A DNA stretch of 6,806 bases from Verrucomicrobiota bacterium (lineage in GTDB: Bacteria > Verrucomicrobiota > Lentisphaeria > Oligosphaerales > Oligosphaeraceae), in the NCBI GenBank assembly GCA_022709995.1, contig JAKLHU010000119.1, forward strand, positions 1 through 6,806, written 5' to 3'. How positions within the stretch are numbered: the first letter of the stretch is position 1; every line of letters begins with the position of its first letter. Of this stretch, positions 1 through 6,688 are shown in pieces. Both the position numbers and the translations under genes were made by a program. The notes below the pieces were generated by a model that was not told the DNA's origin, made no database searches, and saw only the letters and a list, made by a program, of their open reading frames with translations.

Positions 1-97
1 CCAAATGGACCAGAAACGCGCCCGTCCCGTCGGGAATTCCCTATGAAAGCATGCCTTACCATAAGTTGAATCAGCCGAATTTCCATCGCGAAGAAGT

Positions 98-133
98 AAA
101 AAAGCCGGCGGCCATAGCTCTTCCGCCCCCGGC
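98..133 (-). terminator. Rho-independent terminator-like hairpin after recQ
   Basis: Read on the minus strand, the arm GCCGGGGGC (133-125) can pair with GCCGCCGGC (112-104). This gives 8 base pairs around one G-G mismatch, with a 12-base loop, and it is followed at once by six T (103-98). It lies about 30 bases after the recQ stop codon, where an intrinsic terminator would be expected. The mismatch in the stem is the main reservation. Confidence 0.6.
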
Positions 134-164
134 ACCGAGACCGGCCCCGAGACCGCTCCGAACC

Positions 165-2219
165 TTAGAATTTCTTCCGGCGGGGCGGTTTCCCGGCCGG
201 GGACAAAAGGCTCAGTTCAAGCTCGCCGTGACCTTGCGCGGCTTTGCTCCCGCGACCGCTCAGTTCCAACACCGGATATTGCCCTTTGCCGACCTGGATG
301 TAACCTTGGCGGCACAACGCATCCAGCAGTTCTTCCAGATGACGTTCACCGCTCTTCCGCATGGCGCCATAGGCCGGATGGGCCGTGAGCACGGGACTCT
401 CGTCCTCCAGTCCCATCAGCATGGCCAGGAAGCGCCGCCGGCCAAATTGACCGTCAATCGATTCCAGGGCAGCCAGAATGCGAAGGCCGTCCCGTTGTTC
501 CGCGGGCGTCGCCGGCCGGCCCGCATCGACATGTTTGCCGGCGCCGCTGCCACAGACATCGCAGCAGCCGCAGCTCCAGGAACCGATTTTTTCGCCGAAG
601 TAACTAATGATAAAGGCCTGCCGGCACGTATGGCAGCGGCAGTACTCGCGGACCAGCTCCAGGCGCTGTTCATCCACCCGGCGCTTGCGGGCCAGGTCCG
701 GCAGATCCACGTTCAGTTCCGGGGTCTGGCCGGCCGGGGTCAAGGCCAGCACTTCGCCTGATTCATCCGGAAGCCAGTCGAGCACGTCGCCCTGGAGATA
801 ATCGAGGACACGGCGAACCTGGTCGAGGCGCAGCCCGCTGATGTCGGCCAGTTCGCCGGGATGGCCATGCCACTCTTGCAGATCGCGGGCCTGCAAATAG
901 GCCGCGACCGTCGCCACCAGCAGCGACCGCTGCGTCTGCACGCCGGCATGCTCGCGGCAGAGCTTGTCCAGACGGCCGCGAAATGACAGACGGCCGCTGC
1001 CGGAGGCCCGCACATACGTCCGCTGCACGATGCCCAGGCGTTCCAGAATCCGGGCGGCGGCCTGGACCTGCCCCAGACTCTTGGCCGCCGGCAGCGTCGG
1101 CCAGACCAGCTCCGGCTGCCAGGCGCAGGTCGAGCCGTCGCCGCGCGCCTCCTGCAGGCGCAGATGGCGATGCAGGCCGACCAGCAGCTCCGGCGGCGGA
1201 TTGTTGAGCTCCAGAAGATATTGCTGAATCAGCAGGTCCGGATACGAATCCAGCAGGATGCACTGGGAGCGGGCCCCGTCGCGGCCGGCCCGGCCGGCTT
1301 CCTGATAATAGGCCTCCAGACTGCCGGGCATGTTGTAGTGGATGACCCGCCGCACATCCGCCCGGTCGATGCCCATGCCGAAGGCGTTCGTCGCCACCAG
1401 CACCGGACAGGCGTCGCGGATGAAATAATCCTGGGCGGCCTTTCGGGCCTGGTCCGTCATCCCGGCGTGATAATACTGCAGATCAAATTGACCGGCAAGG
1501 CCCTCGGCCTCCTTGCGCGAAGACGTGTAAAGCAACGTCGGCTGCGGCTCCCGCAGCAGCCGTTCCACCACGGCCTGCTTGTCCTTCTTCCCCCGGCACG
1601 GCAACACCGACAATTCCAGGTTGGGGCGTTTGAAGCCGGACACCACCTCGGCCATCGCCGGACGCCGCAGCTGCGTCCTGATGTCCTCGCGAACGGCCGG
1701 CGTCGCCGTGGCGGTAAACGCGCACACCTGCATCTGCCGCAACACCTCGCACTGGCTCCAGATCATCTGGTAGTCCGGGCGGAAGTCATGGCCCCACTGG
1801 CTGACGCAATGGGCCTCGTCGACCACCACCAGATTCGGGCGGACGCCGTCCAGAAAATGCCGGAACGACGGCACTTGAAAACGCTCCGGGGCGACATAGA
1901 GGAATTTGACCTGCCCGGTGGCAACGGCCCGGAAGGCGGCCTCCTGTTCCGCCGGCGGAATGGCGCTGTTGACGCAGACGGCCGCCAGCCCGCGCGCATT
2001 GAGGGCGTCGACCTGATCCTTCATGAGGGAGATCAACGGTGAAATCACCAGCCCATAGCCGGGCCGCATCAGCATCGGCAGCTGGTAACAGAGCGACTTG
2101 CCCGCCCCGGTCGGCATGATCACGCACAGCTCCTCGCCCTCAAGAACGCGCTCCACGACCTCGGCCTGAGATTCGCGGAAGTCGACAAAGCCGAAATATC
2201 TGTTCAATGCGTCCTTCAT
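165..2219 (-). CDS. recQ: RecQ-family ATP-dependent DNA helicase
   Basis: A 684-residue 3'-5' DNA helicase expected to act in recombination and replication-fork repair. Motif 0 is at residues 8-18 (FGF..FRESQ), Walker A at 35-48 with K41, and the DEAH box at 134-137 followed by the RecQ aromatic-rich loop (SQWGHDFRPDY, 140-150). Motif III (FTATAT) is at 168-173, motif V at 275-290, and motif VI (QEAGRAGRDG) at 306-315. The zinc cysteines C532, C550, C553 and C556 have RecQ spacing around a YFGE motif. A winged-helix RQC region covers about 578-655, and no HRDC domain follows. About 190 residues with helix-turn-helix-like stretches separate motif VI from the zinc site, whereas in E. coli RecQ the zinc module follows the helicase lobes much more directly. 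The ATG sits eight residues before motif 0, the usual N-terminus, with a modest GGAAAG upstream. The preceding gene ends 149 bases away, and a terminator-like hairpin follows. Confidence 0.96.
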   Translation of the reverse strand: MKDALNRYFGFVDFRESQAEVVERVLEGEELCVIMPTGAGKSLCYQLPMLMRPGYGLVISPLISLMKDQVDALNARGLAAVCVNSAIPPAEQEAAFRAVATGQVKFLYVAPERFQVPSFRHFLDGVRPNLVVVDEAHCVSQWGHDFRPDYQMIWSQCEVLRQMQVCAFTATATPAVREDIRTQLRRPAMAEVVSGFKRPNLELSVLPCRGKKDKQAVVERLLREPQPTLLYTSSRKEAEGLAGQFDLQYYHAGMTDQARKAAQDYFIRDACPVLVATNAFGMGIDRADVRRVIHYNMPGSLEAYYQEAGRAGRDGARSQCILLDSYPDLLIQQYLLELNNPPPELLVGLHRHLRLQEARGDGSTCAWQPELVWPTLPAAKSLGQVQAAARILERLGIVQRTYVRASGSGRLSFRGRLDKLCREHAGVQTQRSLLVATVAAYLQARDLQEWHGHPGELADISGLRLDQVRRVLDYLQGDVLDWLPDESGEVLALTPAGQTPELNVDLPDLARKRRVDEQRLELVREYCRCHTCRQAFIISYFGEKIGSWSCGCCDVCGSGAGKHVDAGRPATPAEQRDGLRILAALESIDGQFGRRRFLAMLMGLEDESPVLTAHPAYGAMRKSGERHLEELLDALCRQGYIQVGKGQYPVLELSGRGSKAAQGHGELELSLLSPAGKPPRRKKF

Positions 2220-2272
2220 GCCACTCTTTCCGCCGCCCCTCGCCGCCGCTGCCGATGCCGACCGCCGCTGGC

Positions 2273-2287
2273 CCGGGCCATGCCCGG
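2273..2287. other. Intergenic GC hairpin between acetyltransferase and recQ
   Basis: CCGGGC (2273-2278) and GCCCGG (2282-2287) form a perfect 6-bp stem around a 3-base loop, inside the 149-base gap before recQ. No T run follows on either strand, so it is not a normal intrinsic terminator. It could form in the leader of the recQ transcript, but no function is shown. Such stems also arise by chance in DNA this GC-rich. Confidence 0.3.
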
Positions 2288-2368
2288 CTGGATGACCTTT
2301 CCCCGTGTCAAACGCTCACCAAACCAAACGACAATCCCGACTCCCGGCGGGCGGGGCCAACGCCGCCA

Positions 2369-3190
2369 TCAACCGAACAGACGAGGATTGGCGGTCAAGC
2401 CGGCCGTGGCAATCGCCGTCACCCGTCGGCAGTCACACAACCGGCAGGACGCATCGCCAAAACGCAGGTCGGCGATGGCGCCGCCGGAACGCAGCGCCGG
2501 CTCCAAAAGGGGGAATTTCCGCGAACTGCCCACGATGGACCGGGTTGGCGGCGTCGGCACGAACCGGCCCTCAGCGTCGTAGACCGCCAAATCCATCTTG
2601 ATGAGGGCCGGTTCGACGGTGCCTTCCAAAGCCCAGTCCGTGACTCCATGCAAAAAGGTCATGGTGTCCAGTCCGACGCCGACCAGCAGGATTTTGGCCT
2701 GACGGTCAACCAGTCGGTGCCAGGGAGAATGCCGCGCACAGCCGGAGGCGCAGTCCTCGTGGCCGGCCGTGAAGGCGATGCTGTCACGACCGTAGGCCGC
2801 CACCGAATGGGTCGGATGCAGAGAGCGGACGACGCCCGGCCGCGGCCAGAACCGATTTGGCAGCAGACCGATGCACGCCAACGTCCGGCCAGCTTCAAAA
2901 CGGCGCGTCTCGCCTGGCGCCACCTGCCTGGACAGGCAGTATTCCGGCTTCATCGTGCAAGCCTGGCAAGTCGGCCGGGAGGGGTCATAGACGTGCGGCA
3001 GGGTGTACGTCAACGTGGGCAGGACCAAAAGACCGGCCGGACCCAGGTAATCCATCAGCGCATCCAGAACGCCATCCGCCCCGCCTTCGACGGCGCCGAT
3101 GCTCCGCATGGACGAATGCACCAGAACCGTGTCCGTCGGCAAAATGCCGCCGGAACGCAATTGCGCACACAGAGATGCCTTGGTATGCAT
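2369..3190 (-). CDS. AAC(3)-family (antibiotic_NAT) N-acetyltransferase
   Basis: A 273-residue protein, about the usual length for the aminoglycoside N3-acetyltransferase family, which transfers acetyl from acetyl-CoA to an amine. Family signatures are VHSSMRSIG near the N-terminus (24-32), the RSLHPTHSVAAYG block (122-134) with the conserved histidines H125 and H128, an SPW element (155-157), and ILLVGVGLDTMTFLHGV (167-183). Between the conserved YDP (68-70) and the CIGLLP element (106-111) there is an expanded segment with C75, C78 and C85. Three more cysteines lie near the C-terminus (C249, C252, C254). The ATG is preceded by a weak GGCGGGAA. It lies 123 bases after the RNB ribonuclease stop and 149 before recQ, on the same strand. 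No integron, IS or other resistance gene adjoins it, so it looks chromosomal. The real substrate may not be an aminoglycoside, and activity cannot be inferred from sequence. Confidence 0.88.
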   Translation of the reverse strand: MHTKASLCAQLRSGGILPTDTVLVHSSMRSIGAVEGGADGVLDALMDYLGPAGLLVLPTLTYTLPHVYDPSRPTCQACTMKPEYCLSRQVAPGETRRFEAGRTLACIGLLPNRFWPRPGVVRSLHPTHSVAAYGRDSIAFTAGHEDCASGCARHSPWHRLVDRQAKILLVGVGLDTMTFLHGVTDWALEGTVEPALIKMDLAVYDAEGRFVPTPPTRSIVGSSRKFPLLEPALRSGGAIADLRFGDASCRLCDCRRVTAIATAGLTANPRLFG

Positions 3191-3265
3191 GTTGCCAGAT
3201 TCCCGCCGAAAGCGCCCTTGCCTGCCCGTCCTGCCCGAAAATCGCCCGCCCGGTTCGCTATTTCC

Positions 3266-3304
3266 CGGGACGAATCCCGCCGCTGCCCGGGCCGTTCCGC
3301 CCGG
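3266..3304. other. Two adjacent hairpins between RNB gene and acetyltransferase
   Basis: CCGGGC (3287-3292) pairs with GCCCGG (3299-3304) around a 6-base loop. CGGGA (3266-3270) pairs with TCCCG (3275-3279) around a loop that reads TTCG on the minus strand. Both fall in the 123-base gap after the ribonuclease stop codon. No T tract follows on the minus strand, so they are poor terminators. They could protect the 3' end of the upstream message or could be chance in GC-rich DNA. Confidence 0.35.
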
Positions 3305-3313
3305 CGCCTCCCC

Positions 3314-5287
3314 TCATTCAGCCACCAGGACCATACGGCCGGCCTCGGGGTGGACCTCCCGTATCCGCACCGGCAAGCGCTGCCCGACCTGCAGACGACT
3401 GCGACACATCAGGACCCCGCGCTCAAGATACGTATCCAGCTCCGCCAGCACAAAGCTGCCCTCCACCCGCACCACCGTCGCCGGCATGACCTCGCCGATC
3501 CGGTTGCGTTGCAGGAATGCCAGCAGCCAGTAGTGGTTGGCTTCGCGTTCCAGGGCCCGGTTCTGCCCGGCGGTGCGGTCGACGTTGTCCAACACCGCAA
3601 ACAGCTCCTCCTGGGTGTACGGCGGAGCCTGGCCGCGCAGATGCGCCGCCAGCTGCCGCTGAATGACCAGGTCGGCATACCGCCGCAACGGCGAACTCAC
3701 TTGCGTGTAAATGTCCAGACCAAGCCCGAAATGCGGCTGTGGGCAAGTCGACAGACGAGTCCGTTTCATCCGCTTGATCTGCTGGTCAAACAGATGCGGT
3801 TCGTAAACCTTGACGGCTGTCACCGGCTCGCCCGGCGGATCCTGCGCCCGGTAGATCACCGGGATGTCGCAGCGCACCGCATAGCGCGCCGCCAAATGGT
3901 TGGCCAGAATCATGAATTCGCTGACCAGCTGATGACTGGGCGTGTCCTGGTCATCCGGCGTCACCGTCACTTCGCCGCCGCGCACCCGAATCTTCAACTC
4001 CGGACGATTGAACGTCACCCCGCCGGACGCTTCCCGCTGCTCACGGCGCTTCGACGCCAAAAACAGCAAGTCGCGCAATGACGCGGAGACGCTGTCAGAA
4101 CCGCCAGCCAGGAGCTGGTCGGCCTCGACATAAGTCAACCGCCTTCCCACCCGCACCACCGCGGGCGCAAAGCTCCACGTCGTCATCTCGCCAGCCGCGG
4201 TAAAGCCAATTTTAAAACTCAGCGAGGGCCGGTCCCGGCCCTCGACCAGGCTGCCCAGGTCGCAACCGACCCGTTCCGGGAACATGGTGACGGTCGTCGT
4301 CGGCAAATACAGCGACAACGGGCGTTCGACCGCCGCTTCATCCAGGCAGTCGCCCTTGTGGACGACGTGTGCCGGATCGGCGATGTGCACACCCACGACA
4401 AAGCCGTCGTTGTCGCGGTGGCATGACAACGCATCGTCGATTTCACGCGTTTCCGCGTCGTCGATGCTGAACACTTCCAGGTCAACGTGGGAGTCGCGGT
4501 CCTCGTCCTGGACGGTCAAGGTCAAGGTCTCGGCATACGCCAGCACGTCGGCCGAAAAACCGGCATGGATGCCATTGACCAGGAGGAATTCATCCGCCTC
4601 GGCCGGCAGGCGGCCCGTGACTTTGAGCAGCTTGATGGCGGCTTCGCGGGCTGTCATCTTGGCCCGGGCGGCGCTGAGCAGATTGACGGCTTCGCCGGCG
4701 AAGCCGCACAGCAGATAGTCGGCGCTTTGCCGGACAAAGGTCTCCTGCTCCTCGGGCACGGCGATGTGCTCGTCACCCTGATGCGACAGGACGCCGTCAA
4801 GCCACAGCCTGGTCCTTTCCCGCACCGCCGCGCGCGCCGCCCGCGCACCGCGCAGACGCAGGATCTCCTCGACCTCCTCCGGCCGGCGCGGGGAAATCGC
4901 CAGTTGCTGGAATTTGAAGCGGAGATTGTCCGCCAGCAATTTTCTCGCCATGGCGGAGATGCGGACGGGCGTGGCGGCGCCGAAATATCCGGCCGTCAAC
5001 GCCTCGAGATCGTCGCCGCCGCCCTGTTCCAGAATGTCCTCCCACAGCAGCTCCACATCGATCTCGGCCATGACGTCGATGATCTCCGCCTGGATTTCCG
5101 CCAGCCGATTCAGGGGTTTGGCGGAAGCGGCGCCATGACTGGTCAGCACCTGCTTGACCGCCACCCGGTCCGCCTGTTCGCCGACGCCCTTGACTTGCAG
5201 ACGGTCAGAGCCGGTCTTGACCACCACCCCCAGGCACATCTCGTTACGACCCCAATAATCAACAATCGTATTTTCAAAATAATCCAT
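3314..5287 (-). CDS. RNB-domain 3'-5' exoribonuclease (RNase II/R family)
   Basis: A 657-residue protein of the RNase II/RNase R family, which degrades RNA from the 3' end with Mg2+. The catalytic block reads SIDDAETREIDDALS (274-288). D276, D284 and D285 match three of the four metal-binding aspartates of E. coli RNase II, and E282 stands at the fourth. The second hallmark, YTQVSSPLRRYADLVIQRQL (527-546), carries R535 and R536 of the RNA-cleaving centre. The C-terminal about 60 residues (598-657) resemble a short S1 domain. The first about 50 residues look like a small beta domain, and no clear cold-shock domain pair is seen, as in the shorter RNase II-like proteins of cyanobacteria and Deinococcus. 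The ATG at 5287 fits because IVDYW..N..CLGVVV already belongs to the conserved N-terminus. An AGGT lies about 11 bases upstream. The first 16 codons are AT-rich compared with the rest. Confidence 0.93.
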   Translation of the reverse strand: MDYFENTIVDYWGRNEMCLGVVVKTGSDRLQVKGVGEQADRVAVKQVLTSHGAASAKPLNRLAEIQAEIIDVMAEIDVELLWEDILEQGGGDDLEALTAGYFGAATPVRISAMARKLLADNLRFKFQQLAISPRRPEEVEEILRLRGARAARAAVRERTRLWLDGVLSHQGDEHIAVPEEQETFVRQSADYLLCGFAGEAVNLLSAARAKMTAREAAIKLLKVTGRLPAEADEFLLVNGIHAGFSADVLAYAETLTLTVQDEDRDSHVDLEVFSIDDAETREIDDALSCHRDNDGFVVGVHIADPAHVVHKGDCLDEAAVERPLSLYLPTTTVTMFPERVGCDLGSLVEGRDRPSLSFKIGFTAAGEMTTWSFAPAVVRVGRRLTYVEADQLLAGGSDSVSASLRDLLFLASKRREQREASGGVTFNRPELKIRVRGGEVTVTPDDQDTPSHQLVSEFMILANHLAARYAVRCDIPVIYRAQDPPGEPVTAVKVYEPHLFDQQIKRMKRTRLSTCPQPHFGLGLDIYTQVSSPLRRYADLVIQRQLAAHLRGQAPPYTQEELFAVLDNVDRTAGQNRALEREANHYWLLAFLQRNRIGEVMPATVVRVEGSFVLAELDTYLERGVLMCRSRLQVGQRLPVRIREVHPEAGRMVLVAE

Positions 5288-5491
5288 GCTTGTCTAACCT
5301 GACCCTGTCTTGACCTCCGAACGTCCTCCCAAAACGCGACTTCTCTTCCCGCGGCTGTCGACGCCAAACCAACGAGAGCTTCGTCCGGCTTGACGGTCGC
5401 CGCCCCCCGGTCCCGAACGCAGAAACAACCGGCCTTCCAGCCGCTGCGCAACCCTGTTTGGGCCAGACCGGGGAGGACAGACTGCAAACAC

Positions 5492-5505
5492 ACGTACTAC
5501 GTACT
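5492..5505. repeat. Tandem heptamer acgtact x2
   Basis: The 7-mer acgtact occurs twice without a gap (5492-5498, 5499-5505), about 205 bases upstream of the RNB start. Each copy contains the palindromes ACGT and GTAC. On the minus strand the end overlaps TATAGT (5508-5503), which resembles a -10 box, but no -35 element lies at the right distance. It may be an operator or a slippage product. Confidence 0.4.
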
Positions 5506-5769
5506 ATAGCCGACCGGGCCGGTTTTTTCCCTCTGCCCGGCCGCTTTTTTCGCCCCCGAAACGGCGAAATAGCGCTTCGACAGCACGAAGACCAGAGGCG
5601 CCTGGAACCAAGAAGCCGGCCGGCTCGCCAGCGCAAGGTCCCGGTAATTACCCTCTCCGGGAAGGCAACCCTGGCGCCCCCTGCGGCTATTGCGGCGTGT
5701 GGCGCCGGCCAGCGCCACCCGCGCCCAAGCGTCCAATTGGGCGATGAATCCCTCGCCGCGGATGGACAT
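5497..5769 (-). CDS. Possible small ORF, hypothetical (weak)
   Basis: A 90-codon frame begins with MSIRGEGFIAQLDAWARVAL and is preceded by AGGGA at about five bases, a plausible ribosome binding site. By hand count, GC at codon positions 1, 2 and 3 is about 64, 59 and 76%. The third-position bias is in the direction of a real gene, but the second position is high for one. The frame is open upstream of the ATG through a hydrophobic stretch (ITFFLPLAGI) to a stop near 5840, so a longer product from a non-ATG start is possible. The second half has no recognisable domain, and the stop falls inside the tandem heptamer. I recognise no family, and this is quite possibly not a gene. Confidence 0.2.
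   Translation of the reverse strand: MSIRGEGFIAQLDAWARVALAGATRRNSRRGRQGCLPGEGNYRDLALASRPASWFQAPLVFVLSKRYFAVSGAKKAAGQREKTGPVGYST
5514..5550 (+). terminator. Orphan plus-strand terminator-like hairpin
   Basis: The arms GGCCGG (5517-5522) and CCGGCC (5537-5542) form a 6-bp stem, followed by GC and six T (5545-5550). An alternative register pairs CCGGGC (5514-5519) with GCCCGG (5535-5540). The T run makes sense only for plus-strand transcription, yet no plus-strand gene precedes it. It could end a small or antisense RNA, or be a relic. Its loop also contains six T (5523-5528). Confidence 0.35.
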
Positions 5770-5825
5770 GATCCCTGCCAACGGCAAAAAAAAGGTAATG
5801 TGCAGCAGGTGGCGATGGATTTTTG

Positions 5826-5930
5826 CTGTCAGCGACAGTCACCGGGTTTTCCGGTTGCCCCCTCCGGGCGTGGCGGTATGGTTCCGGCGCCCCCGGGTTC
5901 CCTCGCCCTACGGGCTTCGGTCACCCGGGG
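5826..5930. other. Cluster of stem-loops; possible structured RNA or REP-like element
   Basis: Consecutive inverted repeats lie within about 105 bases. CTGTC/GACAG (5826-5830, 5834-5838) has a 3-base loop. ACCGG/CCGGT (5841-5845, 5851-5855) has a 5-base loop. GGGCG/CGCCC (5866-5870, 5888-5892) has an inner CGG/CCG pair of arms. The perfect 8-bp stem CCCCGGGT/ACCCGGGG (5891-5898, 5923-5930) encloses GCCC/GGGC (5905-5908, 5912-5915) with a TAC loop. The last two large stems overlap and would compete. This density is greater than elsewhere in the window's non-coding DNA. A structured RNA, a REP-type palindrome or the hairpin end of an IS200/IS605-like element would all fit, and I cannot choose between them. 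Confidence 0.45.
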
Positions 5931-6000
5931 TTATGTTTGTCAAGCCCATCTGGCTGTCCGTGTTATGTCATCAAGAGAGTCATTTGCCATGCCAAGTTAG

Positions 6001-6508
6001 AGCCCGTCCGAAAAGTTGTCGACGACGCGCGTGACGCGGCATCAAGGGCTAAGAAACCTACCGCTTGCGTCGCCCTTTCTGCCGTCAACGGTTTTCCACC
6101 TTGCGTATCTTCCCTAGTTGTATCCTATCTTGAGTTTCATAGGAGCCTTACCGCAATGCCGGCAGCCTTTGCTGTCATGACGGCATGGAGACCGCTGTCC
6201 ACGACACCCTCCCCGCGCGCGACCAATTTGGGTGGAGGTTCCCCCTTTGGGTGGGTGGGCTTGATTTCTGCGGACGACGGAAAAATAGCTGGACATGACG
6301 ACGTTTGCCAACGCTTTTGTGCAGTATCATCTGAAATAGTATCTTCCCCATGACTTGAGCCCTCCGAACAGTCCCCAGCCTGGCGTCTGGCGTTTCTTCA
6401 GGGACATGAAGCCAATGCCCATGACGCGATGATCGGCAGCAACCTCCGTCGTTGAAAATCGGCGCCATCAGCGGATAAATCTCTCGACAAAGGCTTTTTG
6501 GACGGCCT
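6001..6508. mobile_element. Candidate IS remnant or MITE bounded by imperfect inverted repeats
   Basis: The 15-mer AGCCCGTCCGAAAAG at 6001-6015 matches 13 of 15 bases of the reverse complement of 6494-6508 (AGGCCGTCCAAAAAG). TTAG (5997-6000) on the left and CTAA (6507-6510) on the right both fit the YTAR target preference known for IS5-type elements, but they are not identical, so no clean target duplication is shown. The enclosed 0.5 kb has lower GC than the genes and only broken frames. One inverted match of this quality can be expected by chance in 1.4 kb, so the call rests on its combination with the base composition and lack of genes. Confidence 0.3.
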
Positions 6509-6688
6509 AAGGCAAGGCCAAAGAAGGGATTTTCCCGGAACCGGCTTTCCCCCAGTTCACTTGCCGAACGTTGCCAAGCCGTGACCGTGTCCCGCCCAAC
6601 CGTGGCGGACGCCGACGACGCCACCGGCGTGCTTTTTCCCGCTGGCGGCGCCCGGGGCGATCGTCGGGCTTTCCCGGCGGTCTCTTCG

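Larger units (their letters stand above)
5288..6688. other. Gene-poor region of about 1.4 kb upstream of the RNB gene
   Basis: No reading frame here, in either direction, gives a protein I can recognise. Several frames are open for 60-200 codons, as expected of GC-rich DNA, but their translations are rich in Arg, Pro, Ser and Gly and lack domain motifs. Hand counts give 55% GC for 6061-6480 and 48% for 5941-6000, clearly below the neighbouring genes. The region contains the hairpin cluster, tandem heptamer, inverted-repeat pair and weak ORFs listed separately. I saw no tRNA T-loop, SRP RNA, RNase P RNA or tmRNA signature. Confidence 0.7.

Noticed and set aside
1164..2042. Plus-strand 292-codon frame antisense to recQ
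   Set aside because: Lies entirely within the conserved helicase coding sequence and shows no domain motif of its own.
2306..2311. Perfect TTGACA on the minus strand upstream of recQ
   Set aside because: No -10-like hexamer lies 15-19 bases downstream; the sequence there is GCCGGG. Not called as a promoter.
2207..4081. Plus-strand open frame of 624 codons across the acetyltransferase and part of the RNB gene
   Set aside because: It runs antisense to two well-supported genes. Its translation is rich in Arg, Pro, Gln and His without domains, and such mirror frames are common where third codon positions are G or C.
4487..5302. Plus-strand 271-codon frame antisense to the RNB gene
   Set aside because: Mirror frame of a confidently identified gene, with no recognisable family.
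5942..5947. TTGACA-like -35 within GGCTTGACAAAC on the minus strand near 5936-5947
   Set aside because: The expected -10 position falls in the GC-rich hairpin with no A/T-rich hexamer.
5980..6020. Integron attC-like GTTAGAG core
   Set aside because: No paired core site or typical attC fold nearby, and no integrase or cassette ORF.
6105..6348. 10-bp direct repeat gtatcttccc at 6105-6114 and 6339-6348
   Set aside because: One 10-mer repeated within about 1.4 kb is near chance expectation, and the surrounding sequence is not similar.
5823..6353. Plus-strand 176-codon frame over the hairpin cluster and the inverted-repeat segment
   Set aside because: The frame crosses the strong stem-loops and the putative element boundary. 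The translation is compositionally odd and matches no family I know.
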